Assembly: GCA_030430365.1 (NCBI GenBank)
Contig: JAUIFP010000004.1
Span: 19,420 to 83,419, forward strand
Length of the DNA stretch: 64,000 bases
From: Alphaproteobacteria bacterium
GTDB lineage: Bacteria; Pseudomonadota; Alphaproteobacteria; Sphingomonadales; Sphingomonadaceae
Direction of reading: 5' to 3'
How positions within the stretch are numbered: position 1 is the stretch's first letter; every line of letters begins with the position of its first letter. Of this stretch, positions 18,669 through 27,892 are shown piece after piece. Position numbers and translations under genes: made by a program. Under the pieces are notes generated by a model. The model was not told the DNA's origin. It ran no database searches and saw only the letters and a list, made by a program, of their open reading frames with translations.

Positions 18669-20612
18669 TCATCTGACCTCGAGATCATCCCAATCGGGAT
18701 GCCTCATCTGACCCCAGATCTCGTAGCCGGTGAAAGGCGTTTGAGAGACTGTGCGGCCATACTCACTCCACCAGTAATTGTTCGCGCGCGGGTCCGCCCA
18801 GATCTTCCTGGCGTTCCCTTCGTCGACAATCCTGTTGTAGCGCCAATAGGCGTCTTCCTTCACCTCGACCGCATGTTTGTCATCAAGGATCAGCTTCTCC
18901 AGGCACTGCAGGATATAGCGCATGGTGACTTCGTGATATTGGGATACCGGCAACCCGCCATTCGTATTGGGCCCGTAAAGCATCCACAAATTGGGGAAGC
19001 CGGGCACCATGCAGCCCAGATAGGCGCGTGCGCCCTCGTCGGCCCACATATCCTCCAGCGTCTGTCCGTTTTCGCCCGTGACCGTCATCGGGAACAGGAA
19101 GTCATGCGCCTTGAAGCCCGTCGCGAACACGATCACGTCGACGTCGTGCTGCGCTCCATCACCGTCCACGATGCCGCTACCGGTTATTCGCTCGATACCG
19201 CTGGTGACCAGCGTGACATTGTCCTGCAACAGCGAGTCCAGAACGCAATCGTCGGGATCCACCGCCACCGGGCGTGAAGACCATGGCGGATGTTCCGGGG
19301 TCATGATGTCGACCAACTCGGGATCCTGGAGCTTGCTTTCGAGGAATTCGATGCAACGCTCCCGCGCGATCTTGTTGCCTGCGCTGCATGTATTCGGATC
19401 GTCGAAATCCGGATCGACATCGAACACTTTCGTGAAATCGGGGCCGACCCCATAGGACATCTTGAAGCGCATGAAGTTGGTGTGGAAGGGCAGGTTCCTG
19501 TCCAGCCAGAGTATCTGCGGAGCCACTTTCGCCTGATAGCCCGGGGTCGGGAAAATCCATTGCGGTGTGCGCTGGAATACCACGAGCTCGGTGCCTTCCA
19601 TTTTGGCAAGCTCGGGGATCAGCTGATAACCTGTGCACCCCGTACCGATCACGGCAATGCGCTTACCCTTCATATCGGCATCGTCGGGCCAGCGCGCAGT
19701 ATGCCATGACTGCCCCTGAAATTCGTCCATTCCCGGGATATTCGGAATATTCGGCCGGTTGAGGAAACCTACACCGCTGATCACGGCATTGGAGCGCAGC
19801 GTCTGCGGCCCATCCGGCCCGTCGGTGCGGATTTCCCACAAGGAATCCGCCTCGTTCCAGGTCATCGAGCTGACCTCTGTATTGAAGGTGATGCCGCTGC
19901 GAAGATCGAACGTGTCCGCGACCCAGTCGTAATATTTCTGGTTCTCGCCGTAGGTCCCGTAAGTGTAGGGATACGGGAAATCGACACCGAACAGGTTGGT
20001 GTATCCGCGGCTGGGCGTATCCACGCGCGCGCCGGGATAGCGGTTTTCGTGCCAAGTGCCGCCAACGCCCGAGTTCTTCTCGATCACATTGTACTTGATG
20101 CCGGCGCGCTTCAATTGGATCGCGGAATTTAGTCCGCCCATGCCGGCGCCGATGATTGTGACAGTGAAATCCTCGAGCTTCTCGGGATCGGGTTTTCCCT
20201 GCCATTCGAGCGACCGCGCCCATGGCTCCAGCGCAGTTTCCTCCATCATCAACTCTCGCGCCTCGTCCTTGATCGTGGTTCCCACGATCAGGTCCAGGCT
20301 TTCCGGCAGACGTTCCCGCGGGCCGTAACCAATATGGCCAGCGCCGGATTCGCGGTATGACTTCAGGAATTCGGCAGCTTTGCGCCTGACCATGGCGGCT
20401 TCTTCATCACTTGCAGGCGCAGGCGTTTCCGCCCGCCCCATGCGCACCATCTTCAGCTTCATCGAACGGAGCTCGGGATCGCCGGTCAGCTGATAAAGCA
20501 AACCGCGGAGCACCATGGGATCCGCGTAGCTGACAGCATCTTCAATCGTCTCGTCACTTGCCGCGAGCAATTCCGGCCGCGCAGGCCGTGTGTTCGCTTC
20601 AATTGTCGCCAT
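18669..20612 (-). CDS. Baeyer-Villiger monooxygenase with N-terminal extension (4-hydroxyacetophenone monooxygenase-like)
   Basis: IIGAGMGGLNSAIQLKRAGI, FQGQSWHTARWP, VIGTGCTGYQLIPELAK; roughly 150-residue N-terminal extension. Start placed at MATIEANTRP. Confidence 0.88.
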   Translation of the reverse strand: MATIEANTRPARPELLAASDETIEDAVSYADPMVLRGLLYQLTGDPELRSMKLKMVRMGRAETPAPASDEEAAMVRRKAAEFLKSYRESGAGHIGYGPRERLPESLDLIVGTTIKDEARELMMEETALEPWARSLEWQGKPDPEKLEDFTVTIIGAGMGGLNSAIQLKRAGIKYNVIEKNSGVGGTWHENRYPGARVDTPSRGYTNLFGVDFPYPYTYGTYGENQKYYDWVADTFDLRSGITFNTEVSSMTWNEADSLWEIRTDGPDGPQTLRSNAVISGVGFLNRPNIPNIPGMDEFQGQSWHTARWPDDADMKGKRIAVIGTGCTGYQLIPELAKMEGTELVVFQRTPQWIFPTPGYQAKVAPQILWLDRNLPFHTNFMRFKMSYGVGPDFTKVFDVDPDFDDPNTCSAGNKIARERCIEFLESKLQDPELVDIMTPEHPPWSSRPVAVDPDDCVLDSLLQDNVTLVTSGIERITGSGIVDGDGAQHDVDVIVFATGFKAHDFLFPMTVTGENGQTLEDMWADEGARAYLGCMVPGFPNLWMLYGPNTNGGLPVSQYHEVTMRYILQCLEKLILDDKHAVEVKEDAYWRYNRIVDEGNARKIWADPRANNYWWSEYGRTVSQTPFTGYEIWGQMRHPDWDDLEVR

Positions 20613-20655
20613 TCTGAACCTTCCCAACTCCTCTCCGGAACTCAAGTTGGTCCGG

Positions 20656-20667
20656 TTAACATGATAA
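20656..20667. promoter_or_regulatory. Putative MarR-type operator (TTAACATGATAA)
   Basis: 44 nt upstream of the BVMO start; best match to the shared motif. Confidence 0.55.
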
Positions 20668-20734
20668 GTAGTTTTGCAGCAATAGCGATTCTCGTGCAAT
20701 TCTGCCGCCCTGCCTGGATGAAGAACGACCCGGC

Positions 20735-21184
20735 CTATTCGACACCGCTGACGGCGGCAGAAAGCGCCTTCAGCTCTTCAGAGAGCCGCACCAGGCGCCG
20801 CGCACCGAAGAGATGGGCATATTCATCCAATATGCCGACCATGACCTGCGACGTTGTGTTTACCAGACGGCGACCCGCGTCCGACAGGGAAACCAGCCTG
20901 CGCCTTCGATCCCCAGAATCGGCTTCGCGCACGACCAGCCCTCTTTCGTCGAGCTCCTTAAGAATACGGGTCACGCTTGGCGCACGCAGCTGGCTGATCT
21001 GGGCGATCTCCGTCGCATGTGTCGGCCACCTGTCATTGACCACCCGCATCACGCGCCATTGCGGCTCAGTTATGTTGTGCTTGCGCAGGACCGGGCGCAG
21101 CGGGGCAATTACTCCCTCATTGGCCGCGATCAGGACGGCACTGATCGTTTCTTCAAATGGAGGAAGCTGCTCTTCCGCGTCCAT
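20735..21184 (-). CDS. MarR family transcriptional regulator (paralog of 6212-6661)
   Basis: MDAEEQLPPFEETISAVLIAANEGVIAPLRPVLRKHNITEPQWRVMRVVNDRWPTHATEIAQISQLRAPSVTRILKEL. Confidence 0.88.
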   Translation of the reverse strand: MDAEEQLPPFEETISAVLIAANEGVIAPLRPVLRKHNITEPQWRVMRVVNDRWPTHATEIAQISQLRAPSVTRILKELDERGLVVREADSGDRRRRLVSLSDAGRRLVNTTSQVMVGILDEYAHLFGARRLVRLSEELKALSAAVSGVE

Positions 21185-21306
21185 CTTGCCCCTTCCCCCT
21201 TGTGCCGCATCGTTACGTGCAAACGATTGCCAGGCCTCAATCACGCGGCATCTACCACCGTCCAAACCGCAGCCCCTTCTCTGTAAGCGGGAATCATTTC
21301 GGTTTG

Positions 21307-21323
21307 ACAAGTATTTTACTTGT
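21307..21323. promoter_or_regulatory. Perfect inverted repeat ACAAGTA-TTT-TACTTGT in a divergent promoter
   Basis: 7-bp arms, between the MarR gene (minus) and the cupin gene (plus). Confidence 0.5.
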
Positions 21324-21378
21324 GTAGTTTTCTCGTACTTGACGCGCGCTGTCCAGCGGTGCCGACGAGGAGAGAAAA

Positions 21379-21933
21379 ATGTCCGGAAGCAATCACGAGC
21401 TCTATCCCAACCTGCGCCGTATCGTGACGGGGCATGCCGATGACGGCCGATCCATCGCCTTGATCGACGATCTTTGCGTCTATCACGGCGAAGGCGGCAG
21501 CAGCTGGCGCGTGCAGGACATCTGGGAACATGATCAGGTCCCCGTTCCCATCGATGCAAGCGAACCGGACCCGACGGCCGGGCCTGTGAACTTCGAACTC
21601 CCGGAAACGGGGATACGTGTCCGAATAACCGACATTCCGCCTACGCCGGCAGACGCCAAGCCGTTCATGCACAGAACGAATTCCGTGGATTATCTTCATG
21701 TTTTGGAAGGTGAAATCGTCATGCAAATGGATGACGACGATCCCGAACATGAAATTGTCCTGCGCAAGGGCGACACCATCGTACAGCGCGCCACGAACCA
21801 CGCATGGGTGAACCGCAGTGACAAGCATTGCCGCCTGTTTATCGTTATGGTTGCCGGTCGGATCACGCCGTCGCTTGAAGACATCATCGGAAAGATGCCC
21901 GATTGGGATCCCGATCACGAACGGGCCGGCTAG
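21379..21933 (+). CDS. Cupin domain protein
   Basis: FMHRTNSVDYLHVLEGEIVMQMDDDDPEHEIVLRKGDTIVQRATNHAWVNRSDKHCRLFIVM. Confidence 0.85.
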   Translation: MSGSNHELYPNLRRIVTGHADDGRSIALIDDLCVYHGEGGSSWRVQDIWEHDQVPVPIDASEPDPTAGPVNFELPETGIRVRITDIPPTPADAKPFMHRTNSVDYLHVLEGEIVMQMDDDDPEHEIVLRKGDTIVQRATNHAWVNRSDKHCRLFIVMVAGRITPSLEDIIGKMPDWDPDHERAG

Positions 21934-22032
21934 GCCCAGATCAGTCCCGGAAGTACAATCTGCGCAGGTGCCGACAGAAAAGCCTCGCTCGGCACAATCG
22001 CAGGCCCTTGCCGATCAACCGATTCATGATTA

Positions 22033-22044
22033 TTAACATGTGAA
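22033..22044. promoter_or_regulatory. Putative MarR-type operator (TTAACATGTGAA)
   Basis: Upstream of the GMC oxidoreductase; partial match to the shared motif. Confidence 0.4.
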
Positions 22045-22174
22045 GTTTATTTTCCGGCGTAGGGCCACGATTGGTCTTCTTTGATGCCCGGTGCGGCCAG
22101 TGATAGAAAGCAATGAGAGAGGGGGAATGGAAGACTGCGGCGCCTGACAGAAGGCGCCATCTTCCACAACGGCG

Positions 22175-23797
22175 ATGAAAGCGTTCGACTATATCGTGAT
22201 TGGATCCGGATCGGCCGGTTCGATCGTCGCCTCGCGCTTGAGCGAGGATCCGGAAGTATCCGTTCTTCTGCTCGAGGCTGGGCGGCGCGACGACCACCCC
22301 TTCATGTCGATGCCGATCGCCTTTCCCAAGGTGGCAACCAGCCGCCCCTACATTTGGCCCTATGAAAGCGAACCCGAGCCCGGGCTGAACGGGCGCAGCT
22401 TGCCGATCTGGCGCGGCAAGACTTTGGGGGGATGCTCCTCCATCAATGCGATGATCAATGTGCGCGGCAGCCGCTACGATTACGATATGTGGCGCCAGCA
22501 AGGCCTGGAAGGCTGGGGCTATCGCGACGTGCTGCCCTATTTCAAGAAAATGGAAGATAGCTGGCGCGGAGAGGATCTCTATCACGCAACCGGCGGCCCG
22601 GTGGGCAATGTTCCAGTCGACCGGCCGGAGACCCATTTCCTCCAACTTCAGCAAGCGGCGATGAATGCCGGGCTGCCCGTTTGCAACGATCACCACGGTG
22701 CCGAACAGGTCGGCATCAGCCGGATCGAAGTCACGACCAACAAGGGCAGGCGTGCCAGTTCGGCCCGTGCCTATCTCCATCCTGCGATGAAGACCCGCAA
22801 GAATTTGACGGTTCTGACCAAGGCGCAAACGCTGCGCATCGTCACGGAAAACAAGCGTGCCACCGGCGTGGAGTTCTTGCGCGGCGGAAAAGTCGAGACC
22901 GTTCACGCAGATCGCGAAGTGGTGGTCTGCGCTGGTACCTATGCTTCGCCGCAGCTGCTGATGCTCTCAGGGATCGGACCCGCCGATCATCTGCGCTCGG
23001 TGGGCGTGGATGTCGTGCAGGACCTCCCCGGCGTGGGCCAGAACCTGCAAGAGCACCCCAACCTGCTCAATATCTTCCGCGCCAGCGGTAAGCTTGGGCT
23101 GTCGCGATATCTGCGGCTCGACCGGGCAACCATGTCGGTCATGCGCTGGGCTATGACCGGCGAAGGTCCGTTCGCCATGGCCGGGACGATGGCCAATATC
23201 TTCATGCGCTCGCGCGAAGGGCTGGAGCGTCCCGACGTGCAGATCATCGTCATGCCCGTGCATCAGCATGCGGAGCTGTGGTTCCCCTGGGTAACCAGAA
23301 AGCCCGTTTACGCCTTCACTGCCCGCGTGGGCGTGCTGCATGCCCTTTCGCGCGGCTGGGTGAAGCTGCGTTCGTCCGACCCGCGGGATCTGCCCCGCAT
23401 CCGCTTCAACATGTTCGTAGAAAAAGCCGATCTCGATGCCATGGTCGAAGCCGTGAAGTTCAGCCGCGAACTCTTTGCCCAGCAGCCGATGCGCGATCTG
23501 ATTTCGGAAGAGCTACTGCCGGGCAAGGAATTCACCAGCGATGGCGAACTCGGAGAGGCCATCCGCAGTCAGGCCGAGCATCGGCATCACGCCTGCGGCA
23601 CCTGCAAGATGGGCATCGACGATCAGGCCGTGGTGGACGCAGAATTGCGCGTTCACGGGATCGAGAACCTGCGCGTTGCAGATGCCTCGGTCATGCCAGA
23701 CGATCCGTCCGGCAACACCAATGTTCCGACCATGATGATCGGCGAAAAGGCAGCCGACTTACTTAAAGGCCGCCGGCTCGAACCGGCGGAAGTCTGA
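22175..23797 (+). CDS. GMC family FAD-dependent oxidoreductase
   Basis: YIVIGSGSAGSIVASRLSEDPEVSVLLLEAG; GKTLGGCSSINAMINVRG; HRHHACGTCKMG. Confidence 0.92.
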   Translation: MKAFDYIVIGSGSAGSIVASRLSEDPEVSVLLLEAGRRDDHPFMSMPIAFPKVATSRPYIWPYESEPEPGLNGRSLPIWRGKTLGGCSSINAMINVRGSRYDYDMWRQQGLEGWGYRDVLPYFKKMEDSWRGEDLYHATGGPVGNVPVDRPETHFLQLQQAAMNAGLPVCNDHHGAEQVGISRIEVTTNKGRRASSARAYLHPAMKTRKNLTVLTKAQTLRIVTENKRATGVEFLRGGKVETVHADREVVVCAGTYASPQLLMLSGIGPADHLRSVGVDVVQDLPGVGQNLQEHPNLLNIFRASGKLGLSRYLRLDRATMSVMRWAMTGEGPFAMAGTMANIFMRSREGLERPDVQIIVMPVHQHAELWFPWVTRKPVYAFTARVGVLHALSRGWVKLRSSDPRDLPRIRFNMFVEKADLDAMVEAVKFSRELFAQQPMRDLISEELLPGKEFTSDGELGEAIRSQAEHRHHACGTCKMGIDDQAVVDAELRVHGIENLRVADASVMPDDPSGNTNVPTMMIGEKAADLLKGRRLEPAEV

Positions 23798-23879
23798 GTG
23801 AAGGAGCGGCAGCCAGACGAGCCAAAGACGGCCGCATGGCGCGCCCGCCAAACCGCATAGCAAAGGGAGATAACAAGCC

Positions 23880-24689
23880 ATGACGTCAGATGCTCAAAGG
23901 CCCGACCCGCGCGAATTCCGCAATCGGGTAATCAATCGCGAGCCCCTAGTGGGTTCGTTCCTGAAGTTCACGGTCCCCCAAGCGACCGAGATTTTCGGCC
24001 AGGTTGGCTATGACTTCGTGATGTTGGACGAAGAGCATGCGCCCTGGACGCGCGACCAACTGGGCATGGGCTATCTTGCGGCCCGTGCCTTCGGAACCGC
24101 AGCCATGACCAGGGTATCGCGCCCAGATGCAGCCAGCATACTGTCTGCGCTGGATGACGGCGCAATCGGCGTGATGGTCCCCCACGTATCTTCGGCACAG
24201 AAGGCCAAGGATGTCGCTTCCTGGGCACGCTACAAGGGCGGTACGCGCGGCTCTGGCGTCAGCCGGGGCGGCGACTATGGCGGAATGGTGGGCCCCGACG
24301 GTATCGACGGCTATTACCAGCGCGCCGATTCCATCACGACCGTGTTTGCAATGATCGAAGATGCCGAAGCGATCGAACAGATCGACGACATTACGGCAGT
24401 TGAAGGAATTGATTGCTTCTTCATGGGCCGCGGCGACCTCGGTCTATCACTCAGCAACGTCAAGGGAGCCGCCCCGACAGTGGCGGAAGCGACCAAGATC
24501 ATCGCGGAATCGGTGCTGAAAAACGGCAAGGCGCTTGCAGCAGTCTCCCCGACCCTCGCCGGCGATGACGCCAAGGCAATGGCCGATCTGGGCGTCACCG
24601 TGATGATGGTAGGCAGCGATCAAGGCTTCATGCGCGCAGGCGCCGCTGCCCAGCTCGCAAACTTCGAAACGCTGTTCGGGAAGGCCTAA
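23880..24689 (+). CDS. HpcH/HpaI aldolase/citrate lyase family protein
   Basis: YDFVMLDEEHAPWTRDQL...VFAMIEDAEAIEQIDDITAVEGIDCFFMGRGDLGLSL. Confidence 0.9.
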   Translation: MTSDAQRPDPREFRNRVINREPLVGSFLKFTVPQATEIFGQVGYDFVMLDEEHAPWTRDQLGMGYLAARAFGTAAMTRVSRPDAASILSALDDGAIGVMVPHVSSAQKAKDVASWARYKGGTRGSGVSRGGDYGGMVGPDGIDGYYQRADSITTVFAMIEDAEAIEQIDDITAVEGIDCFFMGRGDLGLSLSNVKGAAPTVAEATKIIAESVLKNGKALAAVSPTLAGDDAKAMADLGVTVMMVGSDQGFMRAGAAAQLANFETLFGKA

Positions 24690-24694
24690 GGAAC

Positions 24695-24720
24695 AGGCGC
24701 AGGGCAGCCACTCTGCGCCT
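24695..24720. terminator. Hairpin between convergent genes
   Basis: AGGCGCAG (24695-24702) / CTGCGCCT (24713-24720). Confidence 0.5.
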
Positions 24721-24755
24721 TGTCCGGCCCACAACCGGCTCCCCGCTGCTTGACG

Positions 24756-26144
24756 TCAGTCGCCGGCGTTGATCCTGGCCCGGTGCGCTTTGCCATAGGG
24801 GCCGATCGCCAGCCAGATCAGCAGCGCATCGAGCGGTGCAAGCACCAGCCTGAAGCCGGCCAGCACGTAACGCAGATCCTCTTCCGCTCCGGCAACGACG
24901 TCGGTCAGCACGCCGACAATTAGCGGGCCTGCACCGCCGCCCACAGCGGCAATGATGAACAGATAGAGCGCATTGATCTGGCCGCGCATGGCGTTCGGCG
25001 TGGAAACCTGCAGCGCCGAGTTGTAACCCGCACCGCCCATTGCAGCGATCGCATATCCAATAGAGCCGATGACCAAGGCCAGCACCGGCGTGGGCATCAG
25101 CGGCTGAGCGACAATGAAGGGAATGCACAGGAAATTGGCCATGAACAGCGTGCGAATATTCGCATCGTCACGCCGTTTGCCGAGACGTTCTGCAAGCCAC
25201 GCACCGCCGAACAGCCCGATCAGTGCGCTACCCATATTGATCGGACCAAGCAGCGGGCCGGCAACCTCCGGCCCCCAGCCGTAAGTCCGTTCATAGAAGG
25301 CGGGGATCCATGCAAGTGCACCGAAAGACTGGATCGAATTGAGCAGCGATCCGAGCAGCAACGGAATGTGCATCCGGCGATTGGCCCACACGAAGCCCAG
25401 CACTTCGCGCAAAGGATAACCGCCCTTTTTGTGCGAAGTCGTGCGCTGCGGCTCCGGCACGGTGAGCATGATGACGATTGACACCAGCAGGCCGGGTAGG
25501 CCGAGAATGATAAACACCAGGTGCCAGTCCCGAAGTTCGCCGATGCCGGGAATCGAAATCGGGTCCATATGGGCGAAGACCCCCATCAGCAGTCCGCCGA
25601 AAAAGAGCGCAGCGGCGCCGCCCGCCATGAAGCCCGTGTTGTAGATGGCATAGGCACGGGGCAATTTGCTCTTGGGGACGACGTCCGCAATCATCGACAG
25701 GGAAGCCGGGCTGCTCCCGGATTCCGCACCGCCCACGATCATACGGGCGACGAACAGCTGCCAGTAATTTTGCGCCAGGCCGCAAAGCGCAGTCGCCGCG
25801 CTCCATACCGCCAGGCTGGCAGCGATGACCGGTTTGCGGAAACCGCGATCCGCGAAGCGCGCGATTGGCGGACCGAAAAGGAAGTAAGTCGATACGAAAG
25901 CGATGCCGGTGAGATACCCGATCTCGGTATCGGTCAGGGTGAAATCATCCTTGATCGATTCCACCATCAAGCTGATCACATTCCGATCGATCTGCCCCAG
26001 CATGATGACCACGGCGGTAACCACCACCGTGTACCAGCCGATGAAGCCTGCTTTTTTCTCCGGTGCTGAAACCGGAGATTCAGCGGGTGCCGCCTCAAGG
26101 CCGCCGGGTTCGCCCGCCACCGAGCTGGAGTCGCTGCTACTCAC
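24756..26144 (-). CDS. MFS transporter
   Basis: IMLGQIDRNVISLMVESIKDDFTLTDTEIGYLTGIAF, about 12 TM helices. Confidence 0.9.
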   Translation of the reverse strand: MSSSDSSSVAGEPGGLEAAPAESPVSAPEKKAGFIGWYTVVVTAVVIMLGQIDRNVISLMVESIKDDFTLTDTEIGYLTGIAFVSTYFLFGPPIARFADRGFRKPVIAASLAVWSAATALCGLAQNYWQLFVARMIVGGAESGSSPASLSMIADVVPKSKLPRAYAIYNTGFMAGGAAALFFGGLLMGVFAHMDPISIPGIGELRDWHLVFIILGLPGLLVSIVIMLTVPEPQRTTSHKKGGYPLREVLGFVWANRRMHIPLLLGSLLNSIQSFGALAWIPAFYERTYGWGPEVAGPLLGPINMGSALIGLFGGAWLAERLGKRRDDANIRTLFMANFLCIPFIVAQPLMPTPVLALVIGSIGYAIAAMGGAGYNSALQVSTPNAMRGQINALYLFIIAAVGGGAGPLIVGVLTDVVAGAEEDLRYVLAGFRLVLAPLDALLIWLAIGPYGKAHRARINAGD

Positions 26145-26251
26145 TTACTTGATCCCCTCAAAAACGGCTCAGACTCCGCCCGTCCGCCAAGTGCCAAACG
26201 CCTGGATTAATTTCGAAATTTCTGTCCCTGACCGTGCGCGTGTGCCGCTTC

Positions 26252-27193
26252 TCAGTCGTCCAGACCGAGCAAAGCGATCGGATTGAGCGAGATCATCTTG
26301 CGGATGTCTTCGTCCGAATAGCCAAGCTCGAGACACGCCTTGATCACGTTGCGGAAGCCCTGCACCGGATGGTCGTTGCCCTTCTGACCAAGGTCCGAAG
26401 CCAAAATGGTGTTATCGACACCGGCAGACTTGATCATCGCGTCGAGCTCCGACGGACCGACCGGCGGATCGCGATCACGGGCATCCGACCGCACGAACAT
26501 GCACAGCGAATGCTCGATATAAGCCCCCAGTTCGGAGACGAAGTTGTGGATGTCATCGAGCGAGGCATCCAGGATGAAGTTCGGATGATTGACCAGCAGG
26601 CGTTTCACGCCGCGCTTCTTCGCTTCGCGGAATACAGCGAAAATCTCGGACACATGCATGTGCCCGCCCGAAAGAATGAGATCATGCTCGGCGACCATGT
26701 CGAGGATCTCTTTCACCTCGTCCTTCACTTCCCCGAGCTCATCCAGCGGGGTGAGCGGTTCGAAGGGGATCATTTTCCGGATCGTATGCGGAAAGCCCGC
26801 CTTGATCCCGAAAGGTGAATCGATGTGGTTCTTCGATGAGAAGGTCGGCATCCACACCAGCTTGGCGCCCAGCGCGACACCGTGGTCGACTGCATGCTTG
26901 TTGAAGCCGCCAACCGAATTGTTGAGCGGCACGCCCGAAAACATCGTCACATTCAAGTGACCATGCGTCTCGTTAAGCAATTCGGTGATCGGCGTTGCCG
27001 AATAATAGTGATCCTTCACCAGGACCGCGCGAAAGCCTGCATCCGCGGCTTCCTGCATCGCTTCCAGGTGATTGAGATCGCGCGCCATGCATGACGGGCC
27101 GGAGTGGCAATGCATGTCGACTGCCCCCACAAGCAGCCGCGATACGTGATCTTCCAGCGCTTCGCCGGTTGGAACATCTGTTGTCGTAGCCAT
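26252..27193 (-). CDS. Amidohydrolase superfamily protein (DUF6282-like), cytosolic
   Basis: AVDMHCHSGPSC, LSGGHMHVSEI, LVNHPNFI, ASDLG; paralogous to 10438-11517 but lacking a signal peptide. Confidence 0.8.
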   Translation of the reverse strand: MATTTDVPTGEALEDHVSRLLVGAVDMHCHSGPSCMARDLNHLEAMQEAADAGFRAVLVKDHYYSATPITELLNETHGHLNVTMFSGVPLNNSVGGFNKHAVDHGVALGAKLVWMPTFSSKNHIDSPFGIKAGFPHTIRKMIPFEPLTPLDELGEVKDEVKEILDMVAEHDLILSGGHMHVSEIFAVFREAKKRGVKRLLVNHPNFILDASLDDIHNFVSELGAYIEHSLCMFVRSDARDRDPPVGPSELDAMIKSAGVDNTILASDLGQKGNDHPVQGFRNVIKACLELGYSDEDIRKMISLNPIALLGLDD

Positions 27194-27250
27194 TTCATCC
27201 TCACATTCCGCGGCCCTCATGGGTTGGGCCGCATTGAAACTCTTCCCGCC

Positions 27251-27739
27251 TTACCAGGCAGGATTCTCGGCCGGAGATTCTCCGGAGATTTCGTTGTAGA
27301 TTTTGCGCGAAGTGAACCGCCAACCGTCGGGCGTTCGGGCCAGTTCGTCTTCATAGAGACCGTAGGCCGGGATATAGGGCCAGCGCGGCTGGTTATCGTT
27401 GCTGAGGTCGAACCAGTAAGCGACTGCCCGGGCGCGGTCGCCCTGCACTTCGATCACCCGATTGGCCAGGAAATGCCTTAGCCGCGCCGGTTTTGCCGGA
27501 GCGTCGGCTTCATCCCGTTTGCGCACGAATTCCCGCATTCTGGCGCAAGCGGCCTGGATGTTTGCGCGGCCTTCGGCATGGCCTTCGGGCCAGGACAAGA
27601 CAGCCTCTTCTGTGAAGACGGACCCGTAAGTTTCCGCGTCCTGCCAGTCGAGCGCATACATGTAGCGGCTCTGCAATTCGCCGATCTCCATCTTGTCGAT
27701 CATGTCCTGCAAGGCCGCAGGATCCGGCTGCCCGCTCAA
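27251..27739 (-). CDS. SnoaL-like (NTF2 superfamily) protein
   Basis: MIDKMEIGELQSRYMYALDWQDAETYGSVFTEEAVLSWPEGHAEGRANI...EDELARTPDGWRFTSRKIYNE. Confidence 0.82.
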   Translation of the reverse strand: MSGQPDPAALQDMIDKMEIGELQSRYMYALDWQDAETYGSVFTEEAVLSWPEGHAEGRANIQAACARMREFVRKRDEADAPAKPARLRHFLANRVIEVQGDRARAVAYWFDLSNDNQPRWPYIPAYGLYEDELARTPDGWRFTSRKIYNEISGESPAENPAW

Positions 27740-27796
27740 TTCACCTCTCCATCTCCATTCACCCGGTTTGCCGGCTTACCTGCCGGCCTTAGGTAA

Positions 27797-27808
27797 TTAA
27801 CATGTTCA
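27797..27808. promoter_or_regulatory. Putative MarR-type operator (TTAACATGTTCA)
   Basis: Upstream of the minus-strand SnoaL/amidohydrolase/MFS gene group. Confidence 0.4.
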
Positions 27809-27892
27809 TTGTGTATCAAGTTGCAGCCGCGCGCAATAGCGCAGATGCTCAGTGCGGGAGGGAGTGCAAATCGGCCGCTTCAACCGATCCCG

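Noticed and set aside
26209-26220. Perfect palindrome AATTTCGAAATT upstream of an MFS gene
   Set aside because: Only one copy found. It does not match either regulon motif, and short AT-rich palindromes arise by chance.
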